From Microbacterium sp. EST19A (lineage in GTDB: Bacteria > Actinomycetota > Actinomycetes > Actinomycetales > Microbacteriaceae): a stretch of DNA of 64,000 bases. Below are positions 7,764 through 18,430 of the stretch, one piece after another. The translations under genes and the position numbers were made by a program. The stretch covers positions 106,279 to 170,278 of the forward strand of contig NZ_JAHXYZ010000005.1 in the NCBI RefSeq assembly GCF_019969685.1. The letters are read 5' to 3'. Within the stretch, counting starts at the first letter, position 1, and each line of letters starts with the position of its first letter. Below the pieces are notes generated by a model. It had not been told where the DNA came from. It did no database searches and worked only from the letters and a program-made list of their open reading frames with translations.

Positions 7764-10205
7764 TCAGACGATCGTGCGGCCGATGCTGCCGATGACACCG
7801 TCGATCGGCTGACCGGAAGCGTCGCGGCGGGCGCCGGGCTCGGGGAGCTTGCGCACCGCGCCGGTCGGGTCGACGGCCTGTGCGGGCGTCGGGCCCACCC
7901 AGGCGACCGTGAGCCGGTCCTCGCCCTTCAGGAACGAATGCGCCCGCACACCGCCGGTCGCGCGGCCCTTCGCGGGGTACTCCGTGAACGGGGTCAGCTT
8001 CGCCCGTCCCGGATCGGTGCCGGGAAGGATGCTGTCGCCGCCGGAGACCGTGGCGACCACGGCGTCCGCACCCGGGTCGACGACGCCGAAGAACAGCACC
8101 GAGGCGCCGGCGGAGAGCTTGACGCCGGCCATACCGCCCGCGGGAGCGCCCTGCGGGCGGACGGCGGAAGCGGCGAAGTGCAGCAGCTGCGCGTCGGTCG
8201 TGACGAACACGAGCTCGGCATCGTCGGGTGCGTCGGCCGCGCCGACGACGGTGTCGCCGGGCTTCATGCCGATGACCTCGAGTTCGGGACGGACCGGCAG
8301 GGTCGACGGGACGATCCGCTTGACGGTGCCCTGAGCCGTGCCGAGCGCGATCGGGGTCTCGCTGTCGAAGCGCACGAACCCGATGATCCGCTCGTTCTTC
8401 GACAGCAGGCCGAGGTAGTCGCGGAGCGGCGTCCCGGCGGCGAGCTGCACGGACGACGACGGCACGGAGGGCAGATCGACGGGGGAGAAGCGCATGACGC
8501 GTCCGGCGCTGGTGAGCGCTCCCAGCTCGGCACGCACGGTGGTCTCGACGGTGGTGAGGATCGCGTCGTGCTTGCTCCGGCGGGCCGGTGCGTTGAGCTC
8601 CTGCCCTTCGACGGCGTCGATGCGCACGGCGCGGCCGGTCGTCGAGAGCACGAGGAGGGTCGGGGCGTCGGCGATCTGCAGATCGACCGCACCCTTCGTG
8701 GCGCGCGGCTTCGGGGGAGCGGCGTTCATCAGCAGCGTCCGGCGCGGGGTGCCGTACGCGTCGGCCGCAGCGTCGAGCTCCTGTGCCACGACGGCGCGCA
8801 GCAGCGCGGGGCTGTCGAGCAGCTCCCGGAGGGAGGCGATCTCCGCGAGGAGGGAGTCGCGCTCGGCCTCGAGCTCGATGCGGGAGAACTTGGTGAGCCG
8901 GCGCAGGCGCAGCTCGAGGATGTACTCCGCCTGCAGCTCGCTCAGGTCGAACACCGAACGCAGGCGTGTGCGGGCCTGCTCCGAGTCGTCGGAGGAGCGG
9001 ATGACCTGGATGACCTCGTCGATGTCGAGGATCGCGATGAGCAGGCCCTCGACGAGGTGCAGACGCTCCTCGCGGCGAGCCAGGCGGTACCGGCTGCGCC
9101 GCGTGATGACCTCGAGGCGGTGGCCCACGTAGACGCTCAGCATCTCCTTGAGGCCGAGGGTGCGCGGCTGCCCGTCGACGAGCGCGACGTTGTTGATGCT
9201 GAAGGAATCCTCCAGCGGGGTCAGCCGGTAGAGCTGCTCGAGCACGGCGTTCGGGTCGAAGCCGGTCTTGATGCCGATCGCCACACGCAGACCGTGGTTG
9301 CGGTCGGTGAGGTCGGTGACATCGCTGATGCCCTGCAGCTTCTTCGCCTGCACCGCGTCGCGGATCTTCTCGATGAGGCGCTCGGGGCCGACCATGTACG
9401 GCAGCTCGGAGACGATGATGCCGGTGCGCCGAGGGCCGAGAGGTTCGACCGAGACCTTGCCGCGCACCTTGAGGGCGCCGCGACCGTTCATGTAGGCGTC
9501 CTTGACGCCGTCGAGCCCCATCAGGATGCCGCCGGACGGGAAGTCCGGACCCGGGACGAACTCCATGAGCTCTTCCGTCGTGGCATCCGGGTTCTCGAGC
9601 AGGTGCGTCGCGGCGGCCACGACCTCGATGAGGTTGTGCGGCGCCATGTTGGTCGCCATGCCGACGGCGATGCCGCTGGCGCCGTTGACCAGGAGGTTCG
9701 GGAACGCTGCGGGCAGCACGGCCGGCTGCTGGAACTGGCCGTCGTAGTTCGGGATGAAGTCGACGACGTCTTCGTCGAGGTTCTCGGTCAGGGCCATGGC
9801 CGGCGCGGCGAGGCGCGCCTCGGTGTAACGCGCCGCGGCGGGGCCGTCGTCGAGGGAGCCGAAGTTGCCGTGCCCGTCGACCAGGGGCACCCGCAGGGCC
9901 CACTCCTGTGCGAGGCGCACGAGTGCGTCGTAGATCGCGGTGTCGCCGTGGGGATGCAGCTTTCCCATGACCTCGCCGACGACGCGGGCGCTCTTCACGT
10001 GCCCGCGATCCGGCCGCAGGCCCATCTCCGCCATCTGGTAGAGGATGCGGCGCTGTACGGGCTTGAGACCGTCGCGCGCGTCGGGCAGGGCGCGCGAGTA
10101 GATGACCGAGTACGCGTATTCGAGGAACGAGCCCTGCATCTCGCTGGAGAGGTCGATGTCCTGGATGCGTTCCTCGACGGGCTCGGGCGGCGGGGTTTTC
10201 GGCAT
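7764..10205 (-). CDS. parC: Type IIA DNA topoisomerase subunit A (ParC-type)
   Basis: DNA breakage-reunion subunit, 813 residues, partner of the ParE-type subunit at 350-2479. The N-terminal winged-helix/tower region contains HPHGDTAIYDALVRLAQ (quinolone-resistance region, with Thr89 where E. coli GyrA has Ser83 and Asp93 where it has Asp87). The catalytic tyrosine is Tyr127 in AARYTEARL. The C-terminal half is a degenerate beta-pinwheel. No intein or insertion is seen. Its ATG at 10205 is divergent from the phosphodiesterase gene by 44 bases. Pairing with parE in the same region follows the pattern in other actinobacteria; a separate gyrBA locus is expected elsewhere. Confidence 0.92.
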   Translation of the reverse strand: MPKTPPPEPVEERIQDIDLSSEMQGSFLEYAYSVIYSRALPDARDGLKPVQRRILYQMAEMGLRPDRGHVKSARVVGEVMGKLHPHGDTAIYDALVRLAQEWALRVPLVDGHGNFGSLDDGPAAARYTEARLAAPAMALTENLDEDVVDFIPNYDGQFQQPAVLPAAFPNLLVNGASGIAVGMATNMAPHNLIEVVAAATHLLENPDATTEELMEFVPGPDFPSGGILMGLDGVKDAYMNGRGALKVRGKVSVEPLGPRRTGIIVSELPYMVGPERLIEKIRDAVQAKKLQGISDVTDLTDRNHGLRVAIGIKTGFDPNAVLEQLYRLTPLEDSFSINNVALVDGQPRTLGLKEMLSVYVGHRLEVITRRSRYRLARREERLHLVEGLLIAILDIDEVIQVIRSSDDSEQARTRLRSVFDLSELQAEYILELRLRRLTKFSRIELEAERDSLLAEIASLRELLDSPALLRAVVAQELDAAADAYGTPRRTLLMNAAPPKPRATKGAVDLQIADAPTLLVLSTTGRAVRIDAVEGQELNAPARRSKHDAILTTVETTVRAELGALTSAGRVMRFSPVDLPSVPSSSVQLAAGTPLRDYLGLLSKNERIIGFVRFDSETPIALGTAQGTVKRIVPSTLPVRPELEVIGMKPGDTVVGAADAPDDAELVFVTTDAQLLHFAASAVRPQGAPAGGMAGVKLSAGASVLFFGVVDPGADAVVATVSGGDSILPGTDPGRAKLTPFTEYPAKGRATGGVRAHSFLKGEDRLTVAWVGPTPAQAVDPTGAVRKLPEPGARRDASGQPIDGVIGSIGRTIV

Positions 10206-10249
10206 GGACTTCCTGGGGGCGTGAAGGAGCCTGTGTCAGACTGGCTCGG

Positions 10250-11371
10250 ATGTCCCTCATGCTACCGTCCGAGTCGCCCAGTGCCCGGAGCGTCGTCGGG
10301 GTGGCGGGTGACCTGTTCGCCGCTCTCCGGGGCGAATCCGAGGTGCTGCCGCGTGCGGAATCGGTGGTGCTCGTCGTGATCGACGGGCTCGGCGCGATCA
10401 CTCTGCGGGCGCATGCCGGGCACGCCCGGGCGCTGACCTCGGGCATGCCGAAGCGCGACGTCGCGCATTCGGTCTTCCCGTCGACGACGGCGGCCGCGCT
10501 CACGAGCATCGTCACCGGTGTGTGGCCCGGCGAGCACGGCCTGGTTGGATATCGCGTGCTCGATCCGAGCCGCGACGTCCTGGTCAATCAGCTGAGCGGT
10601 TGGGAGACGGACGGGATCGACCCGCTCACCTGGCAGCCGGCGTCCACGATCTTCGAGCGTGCTGGGGCCGCGGGGCACGAGAGCTTCGCCGTGGGTGTCG
10701 CCGCCTACGCCCGGAGCGGGTTCACGAAGGCGACGCTGCGGGGCGCGGAGTTCGTCGCTGCCACGACCCCCGCAGACCGCGTGGCGACCGCGTACGACCT
10801 CGCGCAGCGGCATCCGGGCTCCCTCGTGTACTGCTATCTGCCCGAGGTCGACAAGGCCGGTCACCGGCACGGCGTCGATTCGCCCGAATGGGTGACCGCG
10901 CTGGAAGACATCGACGCCGCTCTCGCGGTGCGCGTCCCGCCGGGCGTCGGCGTGCTCGTCACGTCAGACCACGGCATGGTCGACGTGCCCTCGAACCGGC
11001 AGGTCGTGCTCGAGGAAGAGCATCTCGCTGGCATCCGCCATGTCGGCGGCGAGCCGCGGATGCTGCACGTGTACCTGGAACAGGATGCCGATGCCGCCGC
11101 CGTGACCGCCCGCTGGCGCGCCGACCTCGAGGGTGTGGCCGATGTGCTCACCCGCGACGAGGCGATCGGCCATGGCCTGTTCGGGCCGACCGTCAGCGCC
11201 GCAGCGTCATCCCGGATCGGCGACCTTCTGGCCGTGGCGCGGGGTGCTGCGGCCGTGTACGACGGCACGGCATCCGATCAGCGCGGGCGAGGCATGATCG
11301 GACAGCACGGCGCCCTGACGCCGGAGGAGCGTCAGGTTCCGCTGATCAGGCTCGGTGCGTTCGCGCGCTGA
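10250..11371 (+). CDS. Nucleotide pyrophosphatase/phosphodiesterase family protein
   Basis: Alkaline-phosphatase superfamily enzyme of 373 residues. Metal and nucleophile motifs are visible: VVLVVIDGLGA (metal Asp), PSTTAAALTSI (Thr nucleophile), YLPEVDKAGHRHG and TSDHGMVDVP. No signal peptide is seen, so it is probably cytoplasmic. Substrates of the family are phosphodiester or pyrophosphate bonds in nucleotides or phospho-lipids; the exact one is unknown. ATG 10250 has no clear ribosome binding site, but CAGACT, a near -10 box, lies 7 bases upstream. The neighbouring sepH gene is commonly adjacent in this family. Confidence 0.85.
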   Translation: MSLMLPSESPSARSVVGVAGDLFAALRGESEVLPRAESVVLVVIDGLGAITLRAHAGHARALTSGMPKRDVAHSVFPSTTAAALTSIVTGVWPGEHGLVGYRVLDPSRDVLVNQLSGWETDGIDPLTWQPASTIFERAGAAGHESFAVGVAAYARSGFTKATLRGAEFVAATTPADRVATAYDLAQRHPGSLVYCYLPEVDKAGHRHGVDSPEWVTALEDIDAALAVRVPPGVGVLVTSDHGMVDVPSNRQVVLEEEHLAGIRHVGGEPRMLHVYLEQDADAAAVTARWRADLEGVADVLTRDEAIGHGLFGPTVSAAASSRIGDLLAVARGAAAVYDGTASDQRGRGMIGQHGALTPEERQVPLIRLGAFAR

Positions 11372-11409
11372 GACCGTTCGCGCGCTGAGCCGAGACGTCA
11401 GGCCGAGCG

Positions 11410-12456
11410 CTACTCGTCGGTGCGCGCGCCGAAGACGATCTCGTCCCACGACGGCATCGCGTTCCGCCGCCGACGGCGTCCGCCCCCGTCTCCCGCGTCT
11501 GCGGATGACGACGGCGCGGCCGGCTGCGGGGGCTCCGGCTCTTCTGCCGGCTGGTCGAAGGCGTCGAACAGGGAGATCGGAGTCTGGTCGAGGTGGTCGT
11601 CCTCATCGACGTCGTCGATGAGGGGAGCTGTCTCCCGCTGACCGCGGCGGCGACGCAGCGCTTCGAGCAGATCAGCCGTCTCGGGGTTCGTCTTCTGCGA
11701 CTCCGGCGCGCGGTTGATCGCGGCATCCTGTGCGGCGGCATTCGAGCGCTCCGGCAGAGCGGGCTCGTCGACGCCCTCGGGATGGGGGAGCAGGCGAGGA
11801 CCGAACGCTCCGGAGTCGAAGCGGCTCTCGTCCTTGTACGGCGAGGACGTGCGCTCCGGGTCCACGGCCCGCAGGCGGGGGATCAGGCCCTCGGGAAGGG
11901 ACCCCTGGCGGGAGAGCTGCGTGGCGTCTGCGTTGAGCGGCGACAGCGCGCTGCGACGAGGGTCGAAGCTCCAGCGGGCATCGTGGTCGACGTCGTTCGC
12001 GGTGAACTCGAGCTTGATGACCCAGCCCGTGTCCTCCTTCCAGCTCACCCAGCGCTCCGCGGAGGCGGCGACCTCGGCGAGCTTGTCGCGCACGGCGGCG
12101 CCGAAGGTGGGCTGGGCGTCGGGCTCGACCTCGCTCCCGATCAGGACCGGAACGGCGAGGGCCTGACCGATGACGTGCTCGCGCTCGGCGAGGACGGGCC
12201 CCTCGAACCGGACGACGTCGTCGACGCTGATGCCGAGGAGCTCGGACACCTCGATCGCGGTCAGTCCGGCGCGGATCTGGGCCTGGATGTCGCGAGGACT
12301 CGCGGCGAGTCGATGACCGGCGGGTTCTGCCTGTCGAGTGGCGCGACGGATCTCGCGCTGCAGCACGTCGTCGATGGGCAGCGCGAACCGCTCGCCCGAC
12401 TCGGTGGCGAGTACGAGCACTCCTGCCTCTGTGCCGACGATGGTGACGTTTTCCAT
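11410..12456 (-). CDS. sepH: Septation protein SepH (DUF3071)
   Basis: 348-residue cell-division protein. The N-terminal DUF3071 domain (about residues 1-180) includes a helix-turn-helix-like segment, GLTAIEVSELLGISVDDVVRF. The C-terminal half is acidic, proline-rich and disordered, ending in GGRRRRRNAMPSWDEIVFGA, the conserved tail of this family. In Streptomyces and mycobacteria SepH binds FtsZ and stimulates ring assembly; that role is inferred here from family membership. ATG 12456 follows a 198-base gap shared with the divergent DUF4193 gene. Confidence 0.9.
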   Translation of the reverse strand: MENVTIVGTEAGVLVLATESGERFALPIDDVLQREIRRATRQAEPAGHRLAASPRDIQAQIRAGLTAIEVSELLGISVDDVVRFEGPVLAEREHVIGQALAVPVLIGSEVEPDAQPTFGAAVRDKLAEVAASAERWVSWKEDTGWVIKLEFTANDVDHDARWSFDPRRSALSPLNADATQLSRQGSLPEGLIPRLRAVDPERTSSPYKDESRFDSGAFGPRLLPHPEGVDEPALPERSNAAAQDAAINRAPESQKTNPETADLLEALRRRRGQRETAPLIDDVDEDDHLDQTPISLFDAFDQPAEEPEPPQPAAPSSSADAGDGGGRRRRRNAMPSWDEIVFGARTDE

Positions 12457-12654
12457 GCGAATGCCCCTCTGGTGGGTGTGCGTTCATGGTGCCACGCGAC
12501 CGCCGTCGCGGCCGGGAATACCCTGGGCGTGCCGTGAGTTTGGTATGTCGCACGGACCGGCATTTGCTTATTGCGTTCGGGTCGTGCAAACTATGGCCGC
12601 CGATTACCCGACGGCGCACCACCCACTCGCACCATGAAAGTGGAGATCTACCGC

Positions 12655-12948
12655 ATGGCAACCGATTACGACGCTCCCCGAAAGAGTGAAGACGACTCCG
12701 AGTCGATCGAAGCCCTCAAGGAGCGTGTGCCGGACAAATCCTCCGGCTCAAGCGGGGACGAGGATTCCGACAACCCGTCGAGCTTCGACCTGCCGGGTGC
12801 CGACCTCTCCGACCTCGAGCTCGACGTCGTCGTGCTGCCCGCGCAGCAGGACGAATTCACGTGCATGAACTGCTTCCTCGTGAAGCACCGTTCACAGCTC
12901 GACCACGAGGGCGCATCCGGGCCCATCTGCAAGGAGTGCGCTGCGTAA
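12655..12948 (+). CDS. DUF4193 family protein
   Basis: 97-residue acidic protein beginning MATDYDAPRK, the hallmark of DUF4193, a family found across actinobacteria. Four cysteines near the end (CMNC and CKEC) suggest a small zinc site. The function is unknown. The start has a good ribosome binding site (GTGGAGA). A hairpin at 12976-13004 follows the stop codon. Confidence 0.9.
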   Translation: MATDYDAPRKSEDDSESIEALKERVPDKSSGSSGDEDSDNPSSFDLPGADLSDLELDVVVLPAQQDEFTCMNCFLVKHRSQLDHEGASGPICKECAA

Positions 12949-12975
12949 GCAGTAGCCCTCTGAGCGACGTCTCAC

Positions 12976-13004
12976 GCGCCCCCGATCATTCCGATCAGGG
13001 GCGC
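12976..13004 (+). terminator. Hairpin after DUF4193
   Basis: GC-rich inverted repeat (GCGCCCC / GGGGCGC, with inner GATC/GATC) between the convergent DUF4193 and DUF3093 genes. No U-run, so it may serve both directions. Confidence 0.6.
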
Positions 13005-13027
13005 GCTGTCGTACCCGGGGCGATTCC

Positions 13028-13489
13028 TCAGCGGGCGGCGCGGATGGCGGCGGCGAGACGGTCCGGCGTCCGGCTGGAGATGGTCCAGGCCTCCACCGGG
13101 TCGTCCTGGTCCGTGTTCGGGACGATCACGATGCCGTCGATGCCGCCGCGGATCAGGTGCCAGCCGCGTGCCGGCAGGCCGGGGCCGCGGGCCTGCCGCG
13201 CCTCGTCGCCGGTCAGCGCGACGGGCTCGCCGAGGTGCCGGACGTCGATGTGCGCGCGTCCGGCGCGAAGGACCGTCCCGACGACGGAGACGACCGGGGT
13301 GGCCGCGATGAAGGCGACCACGAGAAGCGCAGACACCGCGGCGCCGACGATCAGCGCGACGGTCGAGCCGACGGGCACGAAGATGAGCGAGACCATGGGT
13401 CCTGCGAGCGCGACGGTCACGAGCAGCCGGAGGCTCGGAGCGAGCCTTTCGCGGTAGCGCGGACGTGCGTCTGTGGCGGTGTTCTGCAT
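13028..13489 (-). CDS. DUF3093 family membrane protein
   Basis: 153-residue protein with two adjacent transmembrane helices (about residues 22-70: LLVTVALAGPMVSLIFVPV, then a second Ala/Val-rich helix), followed by a cytoplasmic domain ending RTPDRLAAAIRAAR. This matches DUF3093, an actinobacterial family of unknown function usually divergent from dut, as here. Start ATG 13489 is the likeliest; ATG 13498 in the same frame is possible and would leave only 3 bases to the dut start. Confidence 0.85.
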   Translation of the reverse strand: MQNTATDARPRYRERLAPSLRLLVTVALAGPMVSLIFVPVGSTVALIVGAAVSALLVVAFIAATPVVSVVGTVLRAGRAHIDVRHLGEPVALTGDEARQARGPGLPARGWHLIRGGIDGIVIVPNTDQDDPVEAWTISSRTPDRLAAAIRAAR

Positions 13490-13495
13490 TAGCCT
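13490..13495 (+). promoter_or_regulatory. -10 box TAGCCT of dut
   Basis: TANNNT hexamer ending exactly 6 bases before GTG 13502, implying a leaderless dut mRNA. It touches the start codon of the divergent DUF3093 gene. Confidence 0.65.
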
Positions 13496-13501
13496 CATGG
13501 G

Positions 13502-13975
13502 GTGACCGATTCCGTTGATGTCCCCATTATCGCCGCTGTGGTCCCGGGATACGCGCACCCGGGCGATGCCGGCGCCGACCTGGTGGCCGCGGAGGCCGTG
13601 CGTCTCGAGCCCGGAGAGCGCGCTCTCGTCGCGACCGGCGTGCGCATCGCGCTTCCCGACGGCTACGCGGCATTCGTCGTCCCGCGCAGCGGCCTCGCGG
13701 CGAAGCACGGCATCTCCATCGTGAACTCTCCCGGCACGGTGGATGCCGGATACCGCGGCGAGATCAAGGTGAGCCTGATCAACACGGATATCCGCAGCGC
13801 GTACGATGTCGCCGTCGGCGATCGCATCGCGCAGCTGATCGTCATGCCCGTGACACGTGCCACGTTCATCCCGGTCGACGAGCTGCCCGACAGCGTCCGC
13901 GGCGACGGTGGATTCGGCTCCACCGGATACCAGGCAGGGCTCCAGAAGAACGAAGCAGGACAGGCACATGACTGA
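13502..13975 (+). CDS. dut: dUTP diphosphatase
   Basis: Trimeric dUTPase, 157 residues, converting dUTP to dUMP and keeping uracil out of DNA. The family motifs are in order: HPGDAGADLVA, VPRSGLAAKHGI, NSPGTVDAGYRGEI, GDRIAQLIV and the C-terminal GDGGFGSTGY, which closes over the nucleotide. GTG 13502 has no ribosome binding site but an ideal leaderless -10 box. It is the first gene of a three-gene run with DUF3710 and DUF3159, overlapping the next gene by 8 bases. Confidence 0.95.
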   Translation: MTDSVDVPIIAAVVPGYAHPGDAGADLVAAEAVRLEPGERALVATGVRIALPDGYAAFVVPRSGLAAKHGISIVNSPGTVDAGYRGEIKVSLINTDIRSAYDVAVGDRIAQLIVMPVTRATFIPVDELPDSVRGDGGFGSTGYQAGLQKNEAGQAHD

Positions 13976-14555
13976 CAACAACGCGACCCCCTCGAAGTCG
14001 GCACCCGAAGACCGCTCCACCGTGGGCCCGTTCGACGACTCCGAGGCGAACCCGGTTCGGCCGTACATCGATCTCGGCGGCATCAAGATCCTGCCGCGCG
14101 AGGGGCTCAACCTCCGCCTCGAGGTGGAGGAGCAGTCCAAGCGCATCGTCGCCGTCGGGCTCGACTACGCGGACTCCTCGCTGCAGGTCCAGCCGTTCGC
14201 CGCACCGCGCTCCGGCGGTCTCTGGGATGAGACCCGGGTGCAGCTGCGCGACCAGGTCAAGGCGCAGGGCGGCCGTGTCGAGGAGCGCGACGGCGCACTC
14301 GGCAAGGAGCTGCTCGCCGAGGTGCCCGCGACCGCGAACGAAGGCTCCGGCCTGCGGCTGGCGCGGTTCATCGGCATCGACGGCCCGCGGTGGTTCCTCC
14401 GCGGCGTGATCGGCGGAGCGGGTGCATCCGACCCCGACGCCGCCGCCAAGGTCGAGGACCTCTTCCGCTCGATCGTCGTCGTCCGCGGCAGCGCCCCCAT
14501 GCCTCCGCGCGACCTGATCCCCCTGAAGATGCCGGCGACCCCGGGATCGGCGTGA
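13968..14555 (+). CDS. DUF3710 family protein
   Basis: 195-residue soluble protein of DUF3710, restricted to actinobacteria and almost always downstream of dut. Visible features are an acidic N-terminus, RPYIDLGGIKILPREGL near residue 30, and DGPRWFLRGVIGG near residue 145. No catalytic motif is recognisable and the role is unknown. It overlaps dut by 8 bases and the next gene by 4 (GTGA), so the three are translationally coupled. Confidence 0.88.
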   Translation: MTDNNATPSKSAPEDRSTVGPFDDSEANPVRPYIDLGGIKILPREGLNLRLEVEEQSKRIVAVGLDYADSSLQVQPFAAPRSGGLWDETRVQLRDQVKAQGGRVEERDGALGKELLAEVPATANEGSGLRLARFIGIDGPRWFLRGVIGGAGASDPDAAAKVEDLFRSIVVVRGSAPMPPRDLIPLKMPATPGSA

Positions 14556-15286
14556 GCACCCCCGAACCCGGCGCCGAACGCGAGCAGAGCGCGTCGGACA
14601 TCCTCGGCGCGGCCCTGGGCGGCGCGGCACGTCGTGCAGGCCTCGACCCGGCCGAGGGCGCGAGCACGCAGAAGGTGGTGTGGTCCGCGATCGGCGGGTG
14701 GCGCGGCATCCTCGAGTCGGTGCTCCCGAGCCTGGCCTTCGTGATCATCTTCACGATCCGCCCCGAGCCCCTGATCCTCGCGCTGGGTGTGTCGGTCGGT
14801 CTCGCCGCGCTGTTCACGATCGTGCGCCTCGTGCAGAAATCTCCGCCGTCGGCGGCGCTCGGCGGGCTGATCGCCGCCGCAGCTGCCGCGGCGTTGGCCC
14901 TGTGGACCGGGCGCGGGCAGGACAACTTCGTCCCCGGCCTCATCACGAACGCGGCCTACGGGACCGCGATCCTCGTATCGGCGCTGATCGGCTGGTCGCT
15001 GATCGGCATCGCCGCGGGATTCCTGATGGGGGAGGGCACCGCGTGGCGACGCGACCGGCGCAAGCGCCGCGCCTTCTTCTGGCTCGGCATCGCCTGGTCT
15101 GCGCTCTTCTTCGCGCGCCTCGCCGTGCAGCTTCCGCTGTATCTGACCGAGCAGGTCACAGCCCTCGGCACCCTCAAGCTCATCATGGGCCTGCCCCTGT
15201 TCGCACCGCTGATCGCGGTCACCTGGCTGGTCGTGCGGGCTCTCTATCCGCGTGCGCCGCAGAATGACGAACCCGTCGAGGCATGA
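14552..15286 (+). CDS. DUF3159 family membrane protein
   Basis: 244-residue polytopic membrane protein with about five or six hydrophobic helices from residue 50 on (for example VLPSLAFVIIFTIRP, PLILALGVSVGLAALFTIV, LIAAAAAAALALW, AILVSALIGWSLIGIAAGFL). The Arg-rich loop WRRDRRKRRAFF sits in the middle. This fits DUF3159, an actinobacterial family of unknown function. GTG 14552 overlaps the DUF3710 stop. The gene ends 3 bases before an AT-rich palindrome that precedes aconitase. Confidence 0.85.
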   Translation: MSTPEPGAEREQSASDILGAALGGAARRAGLDPAEGASTQKVVWSAIGGWRGILESVLPSLAFVIIFTIRPEPLILALGVSVGLAALFTIVRLVQKSPPSAALGGLIAAAAAAALALWTGRGQDNFVPGLITNAAYGTAILVSALIGWSLIGIAAGFLMGEGTAWRRDRRKRRAFFWLGIAWSALFFARLAVQLPLYLTEQVTALGTLKLIMGLPLFAPLIAVTWLVVRALYPRAPQNDEPVEA

Positions 15287-15289
15287 TAG

Positions 15290-15313
15290 ATTTATCTTGA
15301 CATCAAGATAAAT
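15290..15313. promoter_or_regulatory. Perfect 24-bp palindromic operator upstream of aconitase
   Basis: Two 11-base arms (ATTTATCTTGA and its exact complement) around a 2-base centre, very AT-rich for this genome, and containing a TTGACA hexamer across the centre. The size and symmetry fit a dimeric regulator such as a MarR-family protein. In Streptomyces the MarR regulator TamR controls aconitase, making a TamR-type site the leading guess; the motif match is from memory. Confidence 0.65.
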
Positions 15314-15361
15314 TGCAGGCTTTCGCCGGCGACCTGCGCGGAGCAGACTGGTTAGGTCCGC

Positions 15362-15394
15362 CTTGCTAGCCGCAGGGGCTCGCTGGCGAGCAAG
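15362..15394 (+). other. Hairpin in the aconitase 5' leader
   Basis: CTTGCTAGCC can pair with GGCGAGCAAG (one mismatch) around a 13-base loop, ending 45 bases before the acn start. Its function is unknown; it could be an RNA regulatory element. Confidence 0.4.
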
Positions 15395-15439
15395 ATGGAG
15401 GCGCCTGTCGCTCCCATCCGAATAGAAGGAGACGGATTC

Positions 15440-18274
<2,835 letters not shown>

Positions 18275-18282
18275 TCGCTCGA

Positions 18283-18320
18283 CGGAAGGGGCCCGGATCA
18301 CGTGATCCGGGCCCCTTCCG
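18283..18320 (+). terminator. Terminator hairpin after acnA
   Basis: Perfect 38-base palindrome (19-base arms, core GGATCACGTGATCC) starting 8 bases after the acn stop. No U-run, as is common in actinobacteria. Confidence 0.75.
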
Positions 18321-18430
18321 CGTGTCAAGCCCTCTGCTGCTCTCCGAGCTTTCCCGGATGAGCGGGGTAGGATCGAGGGGACGTCCGGCTCTCGTCGGGC
18401 GCCTCTGACGGAGCCTGTGAGGAGGTGCAG

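Noticed and set aside
7938..10379. Plus-strand 813-codon frame opposite parC
   Set aside because: Mirror of the parC reading frame, rich in Arg/Gly/Glu/His, with no ribosome binding site or known domain.
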